From: Gemmatimonadota bacterium
GTDB taxonomy: Bacteria > Latescibacterota > UBA2968
Reading direction: 5' to 3'
Length of the DNA stretch: 53,335 bases
NCBI GenBank assembly: GCA_002727195.1
Contig: PBWH01000020.1
Location: 119,266 to 172,600, forward strand
Part shown: positions 34,107-42,227 of the stretch, one piece after another
Layout: every line of letters starts with the position of its first letter
Position numbering within the stretch: position 1 is the first letter of the stretch
Translations under genes and position numbers: made by a program
Notes under the pieces: generated by a model
What the model was told of the DNA's origin: nothing
The model's input: the letters and a program-made list of their open reading frames with translations, nothing else
Database searches by the model: none

Positions 34107-36017
34107 TTGACAATAGCCGCGCCGTATACCGAGAAACTGGAAGGATCGTTGACCTACCGAAGTCTACATCTGAGCTTGCTGATTTTTCTGCTCGCGCTGG
34201 ACGCAGTGATGGTGAATCTGTCGGGGATTGCGGCCTTCTGGCTTCGTTGCCGGACGGCCGTTTTCGAGGCGCCCGCATACCATTCGATCGACCTTCGGGA
34301 CGACGACACGCCCTTGTTCGGGGTGCGTCAGCAGGGCCGATACCAGATCGGGAACGAGCGCTGGCACAGCCTGACCGCCCCGATTGATCAGTCCGGCGTC
34401 TCGAATCCTGTCCTTCGCGTCGACCTCGGGGCTTCGTGCCGCATCGATAGTATCCTGTGGCGTGTCGCCGGCCTTGCCGATGAAGCGGAAATCGATCTCA
34501 GGGCCGACGGACAGGCTGCTCAGCTGGTCGTCGATCGAGCTGCAGGCGTGATCAGAGCTGCCGACCTTCAGAGTCCTCTTTCCACCTTCGAAATTTCCGT
34601 CCGATCTGAAGATCCTGTCAGCCTTGCCGGGCTTTCTGTGTTTGGGTCCAACCTCAAGAAGCCTGCCATCCTGCAAGATCCGGAGCGGGTCGCATCCGAG
34701 GAGCCGTACTGGTCTCTCCTGTATGTCTGGAACGCGGCCGCACTTTTCGGGCTTATCTTTGCCGGCGCCTACCGAATTACGCGGTCGCTCGAGGTGCTCG
34801 ATGACCTGTGGGTGACGTTGAAGGCCGTTGGAATCGCGGCTGTCACCGTGATCGTCATTCTCTTCCTGTATCGTGGGTATCAGGAGGCGACATACGCCGG
34901 GTTCGAATTCTCAAGATTGGTCGTTATCCTGGGTGCGTCGTTCTCCACCATTCTTCTGACTGGAAACCGGGCGATCGTAGATGCCATCCACTCCTCATTC
35001 CTGAAACGTGGTGTCGGCATCCGAAAGGTCGTCGTCGTGGGGGCCGGCCCTGTCGGGCAAAGCATCGTGGACCGACTCCGGAAGCACTACTGGCTGGCTT
35101 ACGACCCGGTCGCCTTTGTCGACGACAACCCGGCCATGCATGGCAACCATATCCAGGGGCTGAAGGTGATGGGCGGGACCGACGTCCTGCCTGGCATCGC
35201 ACGGGAAGTAGGGACCAACGAGGTGATCGTCGCCTTGCCCAACAGTTCTCACAAGTCGGTTCGCGACATCGTTGGCCGGTGCCAGAGCGAGAATCTCAAG
35301 TTTCACATTCTGCCGGATCTGTTCGAGGTCATTAGCGCTGACGTCAAGGTCGGCGCGATCGACGGCGTTCCTGTTCTGGACCTGGATGATCACTACCTGG
35401 GGCAGTGGGATCGTTTCCTGAAGCGCGGTCTCGATGTGCTGGCTGTTTTGTTTGGTGCTGTCGTTTTGTTACCTGTGTGGGCGGCGATCTCGGCGCTGAT
35501 CAAGATGGGGTCTCGGGGTCCCGTCATGTTCGTACAACCCCGGGTCGGTGAGAACGGGAAGACCTTTGACTGTCACAAGTTCCGCACGATGCTGGTCATC
35601 TCCGACGAGGAGCAGAAGACGGAGCGCCAGCAGGCTTATGCCGACTTGATCGGGAATGGGAACGGCGCAGGAAAGATCGTCAACCAGAACCGGATCACCT
35701 GGATCGGTGGTATCCTGCGGAAGTATCGCCTCGACGAGCTGCCCCAGATTCTGAATGTTCTGAAGGGCGACATGAGCCTCGTCGGCCCGCGGCCGCCGAT
35801 TCCTTACGAGATCGAGAACTACAACTCCTGGCATATGGAACGATTAAAGGGTACGCCGGGAATCACCGGTCTGTGGCAGGTCAGCGGCGGGCCAACCCTC
35901 ACGTTCGAGGAGATGGTGAAGCTGGATATCTACTACCTGAAGAACTGGTCACTCTGGCTGGACTTCAAGATTCTGCTTCGCACTATCCCTGTCGTCCTTG
36001 CCGGAAAAGGATCCTGA
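34107..36017 (+). CDS. Polyprenyl-phosphate glycosylphosphotransferase (WbaP/WcaJ type) with an inserted domain
   Basis: The likely initiating enzyme, joining sugar-1-phosphate to undecaprenyl phosphate. The catalytic C-terminal part (about residues 430-636) has a membrane segment (LAVLFGAVVLLPVWAAI), FVQPRVGENGKTFDCHKFRT, RLDELPQILNVLKGDMSLVG with the Asp-Glu pair, and GLWQVSGGPTLTFEEMVKLD. A CoA-binding-like Rossmann domain (VVVVGAGPVGQSIVDRL) is at about 306-420. Unlike standard WbaP, about 155 residues lie between the first and second membrane segments (about 50-205), including VLRVDLGASCRIDSILWRV, a beta-sandwich (discoidin-like) flavour. The TTG start directly follows the preceding TGA. 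Confidence 0.9.
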   Translation: MTIAAPYTEKLEGSLTYRSLHLSLLIFLLALDAVMVNLSGIAAFWLRCRTAVFEAPAYHSIDLRDDDTPLFGVRQQGRYQIGNERWHSLTAPIDQSGVSNPVLRVDLGASCRIDSILWRVAGLADEAEIDLRADGQAAQLVVDRAAGVIRAADLQSPLSTFEISVRSEDPVSLAGLSVFGSNLKKPAILQDPERVASEEPYWSLLYVWNAAALFGLIFAGAYRITRSLEVLDDLWVTLKAVGIAAVTVIVILFLYRGYQEATYAGFEFSRLVVILGASFSTILLTGNRAIVDAIHSSFLKRGVGIRKVVVVGAGPVGQSIVDRLRKHYWLAYDPVAFVDDNPAMHGNHIQGLKVMGGTDVLPGIAREVGTNEVIVALPNSSHKSVRDIVGRCQSENLKFHILPDLFEVISADVKVGAIDGVPVLDLDDHYLGQWDRFLKRGLDVLAVLFGAVVLLPVWAAISALIKMGSRGPVMFVQPRVGENGKTFDCHKFRTMLVISDEEQKTERQQAYADLIGNGNGAGKIVNQNRITWIGGILRKYRLDELPQILNVLKGDMSLVGPRPPIPYEIENYNSWHMERLKGTPGITGLWQVSGGPTLTFEEMVKLDIYYLKNWSLWLDFKILLRTIPVVLAGKGS

Positions 36018-36018
36018 G

Positions 36019-37035
36019 GTGAGTGTCTGCAGAATCGGAGTGATCGGGGCAGGATACTGGGGTCCCAATCTGATCCGCAATTTCAGTCATCTTCCCGATG
36101 CAGAGGTGACGATCGTCTGCGATTTGGATCAGTCTAGACTCGATCACGTCGTCTCTCTGTTTCCTTCCGTTTCGACATCGAACGACTGGCGAGAGGTCGT
36201 GGCGAGTGAGGCCGTGGATGCCGTTTGCGTGGCGACCCCGGTTCTTCTTCACTACGAAATGGCGAGAGCCACGCTGGAAGCGGGGAAGCACGTCTTCGTC
36301 GAGAAGCCACTGACGGCAGACGTGGGGCAGGCTCGGGATCTGGTCAACATCGCAGAAAAGAATGGCCTTATTCTGCTGGTTGACCACACGTTCGTCTACT
36401 CGCCGGCGGTTAACCACGTGCGTGACATCGTTGCCAGTGGCGACCTGGGAGATATCTACTATGTCAGTATGAGCCGGCTGAATCTGGGCCTCTTCCAAAA
36501 GGATATCAACGTTGTCTGGGACCTGGCTCCGCACGACCTCTCCATCCTGACTTATGTGCTTGGGACGGGGCCGGAAGCAGTCGCTGCCCAGGGCAACTCG
36601 AATATTCTCAAGGGTATCGAAGACGTCGCCATGGTGACGCTGTATTTTCCGGGCAATGTCATTGCCTATGTCCACGTCAGCTGGTTGGACCCGAGCAAGG
36701 TGAGGAAGTCGACCTTCGTGGGGAGCAAAAAGATGCTCATCTACGATGACGTCGAGCCGTTGGAGAAGATTAAGATCTACGACAAGGGTGTAGACGGTCC
36801 TGCTCACTACGATACGTTCGGGGATTTCCAGTTCTCGTATCGCTACGGAGACATCTACACACCGTTCCTAGCGAGTACCGAACCCTTACAAGTCGAGTGT
36901 CGCCACTTTCTAGAGTGCATCAACGATGGCGCAACACCGAGGAGTGGCGGTGTGGAGGGGTTGGAGGTCGTGCAGATTCTGGAGGCTGCCTGTAGGTCTC
37001 TGCGTGACGGTGGCGGTCGCGTAAATATCAAGTAG
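36019..37035 (+). CDS. Gfo/Idh/MocA oxidoreductase, WlbA/WbpB-like
   Basis: The GTG at 36019, with AAAAGGA at 36006-36012, gives 339 residues starting VCRIGVIGAGYWGPNLIRNF, the dinucleotide-binding loop; a TTG at 35998 lies in the preceding gene and is less likely. EKPLTADVGQARDLV, LVDHTFVYSPAVNHV and LAPHDLSILTYV follow the family's C-terminal pattern. WlbA and WbpB oxidise the C3 hydroxyl of UDP-GlcNAc uronate. The next gene encodes a WlbB/WbpD-like acetyltransferase, and a DegT aminotransferase is at 9684, so a 3-acetamido sugar is plausible. Other substrates remain possible. Confidence 0.85.
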   Translation: MSVCRIGVIGAGYWGPNLIRNFSHLPDAEVTIVCDLDQSRLDHVVSLFPSVSTSNDWREVVASEAVDAVCVATPVLLHYEMARATLEAGKHVFVEKPLTADVGQARDLVNIAEKNGLILLVDHTFVYSPAVNHVRDIVASGDLGDIYYVSMSRLNLGLFQKDINVVWDLAPHDLSILTYVLGTGPEAVAAQGNSNILKGIEDVAMVTLYFPGNVIAYVHVSWLDPSKVRKSTFVGSKKMLIYDDVEPLEKIKIYDKGVDGPAHYDTFGDFQFSYRYGDIYTPFLASTEPLQVECRHFLECINDGATPRSGGVEGLEVVQILEAACRSLRDGGGRVNIK

Positions 37036-37039
37036 GTCC

Positions 37040-37717
37040 ATGCTCGAGAATCATATCTACAAGAATGTACATCTCGGTAAGGATGTGGTCATTTACCCTC
37101 CTTGCGTGATCGGCATGCCACCCCGCGGCAAGTCAGACGGAGAGCTTGAAACCGTGATCGGCGACGGATCGGTGATCCGGCCCTTCACCACGATCTATGC
37201 AGGTGTCGAGATCGGCAACGGTTTCCAGTCGGGCCAGGGCGCCTCCATACGGGAAGACAACGTAATTGCGGACGACGTCAGTGTGGGGACCCACGCCGTT
37301 CTCGAGTTCGGCAACCGCATCGGTCGCGGCTCTCGCATCCATACGGGGTGTTTTCTGGAGGATGTGACGCTGGGGGAGTCGGTGTTTGTCGGACCGAACG
37401 TGACCTTTACCGATGACCCGCATCCGATGAAGTGTCCCCACTACCTCGAGTGTGCCGGTGGAGCGACCGTTGGCGCCTTCGCCAAGATCGGGGCCAATAG
37501 CACGATCCTGCCAGCAATCGAGATCGGAGAACACGTATTGATCGGTGCGGGGACGGTCGTCGTGCGGGAAGTGAGGCCGCGTTCGGTAGTGGTCGGGAAT
37601 CCTGCCAGGGAGATCGGAACCATCGACGAGTTGACGTGCCCACCAGGGTTCTTCGAACGGCCTTATGTCTGGGAACCCTACACGATCGAGAACAGTTCCC
37701 TGAAGGCGGAAGACTAG
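37040..37717 (+). CDS. Left-handed beta-helix acyltransferase, WlbB/WbpD-like
   Basis: The 225-residue protein is made of hexapeptide repeats, for example VIYPPCVIGM, VIRPFTTIYAGVEIGNG, VSVGTHAVLEFGNRIGRGS and ESVFVGPNVTFTDDPHP, ending with GAFAKIGANSTILPAIEIG and GNPAREIG. The FTDDPHP loop with its His/Asp lies where related sugar N-acetyltransferases bind acetyl-CoA. It should form a trimer and acetylate an amino group of a nucleotide sugar, most likely at C3 given the WlbA-like oxidoreductase encoded 4 bases upstream. The C-terminal 25 residues (ELTCPPGFFERPYVW) extend beyond the usual helix. Confidence 0.88.
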   Translation: MLENHIYKNVHLGKDVVIYPPCVIGMPPRGKSDGELETVIGDGSVIRPFTTIYAGVEIGNGFQSGQGASIREDNVIADDVSVGTHAVLEFGNRIGRGSRIHTGCFLEDVTLGESVFVGPNVTFTDDPHPMKCPHYLECAGGATVGAFAKIGANSTILPAIEIGEHVLIGAGTVVVREVRPRSVVVGNPAREIGTIDELTCPPGFFERPYVWEPYTIENSSLKAED

Positions 37718-37727
37718 CAGGCTGGCC

Positions 37728-39032
37728 GTGGCCGGATTCGCCGTGAACCGCACGTCGGAGGGTTGGCTGCTGTTTCTAGGGGTCTGTGGTCTCTTTGTGT
37801 TTTCTGCGCTGGTCCCTCACCCCTACGTGTATTCACTCGATCCTGGATTGCTCGGTCGGATTGTCAGCGCTGTTCCGCTGCTCACGACCGGTCTGTGCGC
37901 GTTCCTGTTGTTCGTGGCATTCTGGCGGCTTGATTCGCGACCGGGGTTGGCCGAGGTGTATGCCGTGGTCGGCGTCTGGCTCCTGCTGGCTGCGTTGTCG
38001 GGGTTGGGATCGGAGCGACCCGGGTATGCGCTGCTACGAGACGTCCACTACGCACTGACAGGCGTGGCCATCGTACCGGTCACTCAGAGAGTCCTGACGG
38101 GCCGGACGGAGGTCACGTGTCGTATCCTAACGGTTACGACGGGTCTTGTCGGCGCCTTGTGTCTCTACGAATTCGTGATAGGAACGCCAGCGCTCTGGAG
38201 CAGCCTCCTGAACGCGGACAACGCTCGCTACGCTCGCTTCGCACCGGACGATTTCGGTCGTCGAGTTCTTGGACCCGTGGGGCACCCGGTCTACCTAGGC
38301 AGCTTTCTGGCGTTGATGTTTCCCGCCTCGCTCTGGGCGCTGCTCCAGTCATCGCGTGGTCGTCAGGCGGTGCTGTCTGCCACGACCGTGGTCTGCATCC
38401 TCGGAGGCATGCTGCTGACGTTCTCGAGGGGGGCCTGGCTGGCGGCAGCGATCGCGGTCCTTGTTTATTTGCGTCATCACTCGGCCCGGATGGTCTGGCG
38501 GATTCTGCTCGCCCTGGGCGTGTTGCTGACGCTTGCCTTCAGCGTCGACCAAGTCTGGGATACGCTGGCCAGCCGGGGTACGATCGGTCAGATCAAGGCC
38601 TTTGACAGGGATCAGCGAGGGATCGCGTATCGACACGGCATGGCTATCCTGCACAGCAGTCCAGTCGTGGGGGTCGGCACCGGGCTGTATCGGTTTGCGG
38701 CTGCCAGGTCAGGCGACGCCGATCATACGCCTGACAACCAGCATCTTCGGCTGCTTGCCGAACACGGTGTGGCCGGCTTCTCTGCTTTTGCCTTACTCGT
38801 CGTAGTCATTGTCCGCACACTCAATCGGGGTAGGATGGCTCTGACCGAAGACGGCCGAATCGGAGAGGCCGATCTTTGCGCCGCTATCGCGGCAGGTATT
38901 ATCGGGTTTTGCGTGAACATACTCACCTGCGATGGGCTGTACTTTTCGACCACGCGGATCAGTTTTTGGATGATGGTTGGGGTCGGTCTGGCGACGGTGC
39001 CCCCTCTAGCTCGGAGTCGTTGTGACACCTGA
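37728..39032 (+). CDS. O-antigen ligase/polymerase-like membrane protein
   Basis: Ten or more hydrophobic segments run through this 434-residue protein, for example LLFLGVCGLFVFSALV and LLTTGLCAFLLFVAFW. The Wzy_C/WaaL signature follows: RVLGPVGHPVYLGSFLALMF near 183, a membrane stretch LLTFSRGAWLAAAIAVLVYL near 232, and the long loop with SSPVVGVGTGLYRFAAA and DNQHLRLLAEHGVAGFSAF, where the conserved Arg/His/Glu residues of ligases lie. It would polymerise or ligate the lipid-linked glycan at the outer face of the inner membrane. GTG start at 37728. It overlaps the next gene by 11 bases. Confidence 0.8.
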   Translation: MAGFAVNRTSEGWLLFLGVCGLFVFSALVPHPYVYSLDPGLLGRIVSAVPLLTTGLCAFLLFVAFWRLDSRPGLAEVYAVVGVWLLLAALSGLGSERPGYALLRDVHYALTGVAIVPVTQRVLTGRTEVTCRILTVTTGLVGALCLYEFVIGTPALWSSLLNADNARYARFAPDDFGRRVLGPVGHPVYLGSFLALMFPASLWALLQSSRGRQAVLSATTVVCILGGMLLTFSRGAWLAAAIAVLVYLRHHSARMVWRILLALGVLLTLAFSVDQVWDTLASRGTIGQIKAFDRDQRGIAYRHGMAILHSSPVVGVGTGLYRFAAARSGDADHTPDNQHLRLLAEHGVAGFSAFALLVVVIVRTLNRGRMALTEDGRIGEADLCAAIAAGIIGFCVNILTCDGLYFSTTRISFWMMVGVGLATVPPLARSRCDT

Positions 39033-40470
39033 ACGCAGACAGATCGCGTCACTCGCGATCATCGGGATCTTCTTCCTCTCCTCGTTTATGAGTGTGGGAC
39101 ACCTGACGTGGTCCGAGACCATCAGGCTCGGGGGGATCGCGATCGGTCTGGTCCTGGTCTACCTCAGATACCGAAGCCGCCTGGACGAGCCTGGCGTAGG
39201 TCGGGGCGCATCTCTCATTCTAGCCATGACGATCGGCTTTACGGTTACCCAGTTCGATCCGAACACGTCGGCGATCCAGCATTACGCGGATACGCTTCCC
39301 GGTCCGCCGGGACGCCTCGCGACGCTGTGTGCGTTGGGTCTGTTCGCGGTCCAGTTGACGGGCCCCCCAAGGCGGTCGGTTTTGCCGGCCCATTGGGATA
39401 ACCTGGATCGATTGGTCCTGGGCATTGTGGCCGTCGCTATGCTGTTGTCGATTGGGTCTTACTACGTGGTGGACGGCACCTTGGACGCCGCGTCGTTGAT
39501 CGGTCCGGTCCGGCTGCTTCTGCTCGCGCTGATCTGGCTGGGTGCCACCCGGTGTTTCCAGTCGGCCGATAAGGCTGATGACCGGTTGTACCCGTTCGCC
39601 GAGCCGTGGCGCCTAAGTCTGGTGCTGGTTCTTGTCCTCTTTGTGCCTACAGTCTGTTATGGTGCGGCCAGGATCGTGTATGTCCGCCACCACTTTGACG
39701 CGGGCCAGGAGGCGATGAGACGGTCGGATTATCCTGCCGCGCGTCATAGCTACGAGCAGGCTGACCTATGGAACCAGAGTGTTCGCCTAATCGGCCTCAG
39801 CGATTCTTACCTGTCCGATCTCGCTGCCGTGAATCTGGCTCAGGGCGACGATGGTGCCGCCGAGGAGATCATCAACAGACTTCGGCGGGAGACACCCGAA
39901 GTTGTAGAGGCGGACCTCAAGGTCGCAGACATCTACCTCCGGGGGGAACGGTGGGCGGCAGCGGCGGATCTCTACGCCAGGTCGCTGGAGGTCCTGGGGC
40001 GCTCCCCACAAGTGATCGATCGACTGGGCAGAGCCTACCTGAGTGGCGAGGATTCCCGATCGTTTTTGACGATGGTCGAACGATTCGACTACATGCCGAG
40101 GATCGAAACCGAACGCTACGAGGAGTTGCTGTTCCTGGGCAACATTCAGTTCTATCGAGGACGATTTGGTGATGCGTTGGCCAACTATCGCCGCGCACTC
40201 GAGGTCCGCCCATCATCCAGCTTTGCAGCCTACAAAGCCGGGCGATCTCACTCAGCGTTGAACAACTGCGACGAGGCCACCAAGCATTATGAGTTCGCCT
40301 TAGAGCAAGACGCGACGCTTGCAGACGCGCACTACCAGATCGGTCGATGCCTGGAAACGAAGGGCGAGATCGACGTGGCTCACGCGCGCTTCAGGCTTGC
40401 CCTGGAACTGCTTCCGAACCACCACGAAAGTAAACGATCCCTGAACCGGGGCGACAAGACGCCCCAGTGA
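39022..40470 (+). CDS. Membrane protein with C-terminal TPR repeats
   Basis: The first 220 residues hold several hydrophobic segments (SLAIIGIFFLSSFMSVGHL, LVLGIVAVAMLLSIGSYYV, LSLVLVLVLFVPTVCYGAA). The rest is a run of TPR-like helical pairs (DAGQEAMRRSDYPAARHSYE, AVNLAQGDDGAAEEIINRL, LGNIQFYRGRFGDALANYRR, CDEATKHYEFALEQDATL). No catalytic motif is apparent. Proteins with this layout often accompany Wzy-like ligases and may organise assembly or export complexes; an exosortase-linked or chain-length role has been proposed for similar genes. It starts 11 bases inside the preceding ligase-like gene, which argues for a joint role. Function inferred. Confidence 0.75.
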   Translation: MTPERRQIASLAIIGIFFLSSFMSVGHLTWSETIRLGGIAIGLVLVYLRYRSRLDEPGVGRGASLILAMTIGFTVTQFDPNTSAIQHYADTLPGPPGRLATLCALGLFAVQLTGPPRRSVLPAHWDNLDRLVLGIVAVAMLLSIGSYYVVDGTLDAASLIGPVRLLLLALIWLGATRCFQSADKADDRLYPFAEPWRLSLVLVLVLFVPTVCYGAARIVYVRHHFDAGQEAMRRSDYPAARHSYEQADLWNQSVRLIGLSDSYLSDLAAVNLAQGDDGAAEEIINRLRRETPEVVEADLKVADIYLRGERWAAAADLYARSLEVLGRSPQVIDRLGRAYLSGEDSRSFLTMVERFDYMPRIETERYEELLFLGNIQFYRGRFGDALANYRRALEVRPSSSFAAYKAGRSHSALNNCDEATKHYEFALEQDATLADAHYQIGRCLETKGEIDVAHARFRLALELLPNHHESKRSLNRGDKTPQ

Positions 40471-40480
40471 CGAAGAATTC

Positions 40481-41572
40481 ATGACAGATCTACAACTGCA
40501 CAAGCTACTGGGAAGAGACGAGATCGAGTGGGATCTCGAAGAGATCGCCGCCTACCTGAAAGATCAGGTCATTCTGGTGACGGGGGCGGGCGGATCGATC
40601 GGGTCGGAGCTCTGCCGGCAGATCAGCCGATTCGTCCCCAAAGAGCTCCTTCTGCTCGGCCGCGGAGAGCAGAGCATCTGGGAAATCGATCGGGAGTGTC
40701 GTAACCGCTTTCCAGACCTCGATGTCAGCCCAGTGATCGGGGATATCCGAGACAAGAATCGGCTACGCGCGATCTTCGAGGAATATCGGCCGGGCGTGGT
40801 CTTCCATACCGCTGCTCACAAACACGTCGATCTGATCGAGCCGTATCCGGAAGAGGTTGTGGTCAACAACATCGTCGGAACGCGGACGGTAACGAAGCTT
40901 GCGGACGAGTTCGGTACCAAACGGCTGGTGATGATCTCGACAGACAAGGCCGTGCGCCCTGCGTGTGTCTATGGTGCCGGAAAGCGGATATCCGAATTCC
41001 AGGTTGAAGCGCTTGCCCGCACGTCGAATACGGTGTTCGTCACCGTCCGGTTCGGCAACGTTCTGGGTTCGCGTGGTTCAGTCGTTCCCTCACTTCAGAA
41101 ACAGATCGGAGAGGGCGGTCCGGTGCTCGTCCATCCCGAAGCGACCCGCTACTTCATGACCATCCCCGAAGCGGCACGGTTGGTGATCCAGAGCGGCGCG
41201 ATGGGAGAGAACGGCGAGATCTTTATTCTGGATATGGGCGAGCCCGTTCGGATTCTCGACCTGGCTACCGAAATGATTCGACTGGCCGGTAAGGAACCCG
41301 GAATCGACATCGAGCTGAAACCGATGGGTCTACGGCCCGGTGACAAGCTCCACGAAGAGCTACTCGCCAGCAGTGAGGGTGTCCGGTCGACGAAGCACAA
41401 GAAGATCTTCATCGCAAAGCCGGACCGCGTCGAGTCCGAGGGGCTGGATGATGCGATCGATCGGCTCGAGCTTCTGGCTCGGAAGCCAGATCGGCAGGCC
41501 ATTGTAGATCTTCTGCAATCCGTTGTGCCGGAGTACAAGCCCTCGGAGATTTGGCGTAAGGCGAACCAGTAG
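40481..41572 (+). CDS. UDP-sugar 4,6-dehydratase, PseB/CapD-like short form
   Basis: A soluble SDR of 363 residues with ILVTGAGGSIGSELCRQISR near residue 31, VFHTAAHKHVDLIE near 108, STDKAVRPACVYGAGKR near 148 and ATRYFMTIPEAARLV. The YGAGK run keeps Tyr and Lys, as in short-form PseB; the long WbpM/PglF form has Met in place of Tyr. The membrane and coenzyme domains of the long form are absent. The family removes water from UDP-GlcNAc to a 4-keto-6-deoxy sugar, with or without C5 inversion. The 4-keto product could feed the DegT aminotransferase at 9684 or the ThDP enzyme. A strong hairpin follows the gene. Confidence 0.88.
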   Translation: MTDLQLHKLLGRDEIEWDLEEIAAYLKDQVILVTGAGGSIGSELCRQISRFVPKELLLLGRGEQSIWEIDRECRNRFPDLDVSPVIGDIRDKNRLRAIFEEYRPGVVFHTAAHKHVDLIEPYPEEVVVNNIVGTRTVTKLADEFGTKRLVMISTDKAVRPACVYGAGKRISEFQVEALARTSNTVFVTVRFGNVLGSRGSVVPSLQKQIGEGGPVLVHPEATRYFMTIPEAARLVIQSGAMGENGEIFILDMGEPVRILDLATEMIRLAGKEPGIDIELKPMGLRPGDKLHEELLASSEGVRSTKHKKIFIAKPDRVESEGLDDAIDRLELLARKPDRQAIVDLLQSVVPEYKPSEIWRKANQ

Positions 41573-41600
41573 ACACTCAGGACTCTAATTTGAAGGGCAC

Positions 41601-41633
41601 ACGCCGTCGACGTTTCTGGAACGTTGACGGCGT
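41601..41633 (+). terminator. Strong hairpin after the CapD-like gene, possible terminator
   Basis: ACGCCGTCGACGTT at 41601-41614 pairs with AACGTTGACGGCGT at 41620-41633, 14 bp with a single G-U pair and a 5-base loop (TCTGG). The stem is GC-rich at its base and is followed by TTCC rather than a full T-run, so termination may be partial or factor-dependent. It sits 28 bases after the dehydratase stop and 17 before the phosphatase ATG, where it could attenuate transcription into the last gene of the + strand block. Confidence 0.5.
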
Positions 41634-41650
41634 TTCCACAGGTGAGAGAG

Positions 41651-42223
41651 ATGAAGAAGGCTGTGTTTCTAGATCGCGATGGAACGATCAACGAGGATGT
41701 TGGGCATATAACAGATCCCCAGATGTTCGAACTCATCCCTGGGTCAATCGACGCGATGAATCGTCTGCGGGTGGCGGGCTACATACTGCCGTTAATCACG
41801 AATCAGGCCGGTGTCGGTCGAGGACTGATGACGGAGCAACATCTCCAGACGGTCCTTTACGCGTTTGTTCGGTTGATCGAGGCAGCGGGGACCAAGGTCG
41901 ACGGTGTCTACTACTGTCCCCATCACCCGGAAGAAGGGATCGGCGTCTACAAACAGGAGTGTGGCTGTCGAAAGCCGGCGCCTGGAATGCTCGAAAAGGC
42001 GACGGAGGATCTAGGGATAGATCTGTCTGTATCCTATATGGTGGGTGACCACTGGACAGATGTGCTGGCAGGGAATGCGGCCGGCTGTCGCAGCATCCTC
42101 TTGAGGACCGGTCACGGCCCCCGTGAAATTGCGAAGCTGACGGAAGAGGAACTGAGCGTCGCCGCATACATTGCGGACGACCTGGCCGAAGCGGTCGACT
42201 GGATCCTGGAGCAGGAAGGCTAG
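41651..42223 (+). CDS. GmhB-like HAD phosphatase (heptose-1,7-bisphosphate type)
   Basis: A 190-residue HAD-IIIA phosphatase. KKAVFLDRDGTINED at residues 2-16 has the two catalytic Asp, NQAGVGRG near 54 gives motif 2 (Asn in place of Ser/Thr, as in GmhB), CPHHPE near 88 with CGCRKPAPGML near 104 forms the zinc-binding Cys/His cluster of GmhB, and MVGDHWTDVLAG closes the metal site. GmhB removes the C7 phosphate of D-glycero-manno-heptose 1,7-bisphosphate for LPS or S-layer glycans. The ATG at 41651 has GGTGAGAGAG upstream. The stop is 4 bases from the end of the convergent gene at 42228, so no separate terminator fits between. Confidence 0.85.
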   Translation: MKKAVFLDRDGTINEDVGHITDPQMFELIPGSIDAMNRLRVAGYILPLITNQAGVGRGLMTEQHLQTVLYAFVRLIEAAGTKVDGVYYCPHHPEEGIGVYKQECGCRKPAPGMLEKATEDLGIDLSVSYMVGDHWTDVLAGNAAGCRSILLRTGHGPREIAKLTEEELSVAAYIADDLAEAVDWILEQEG

Positions 42224-42227
42224 GGTC

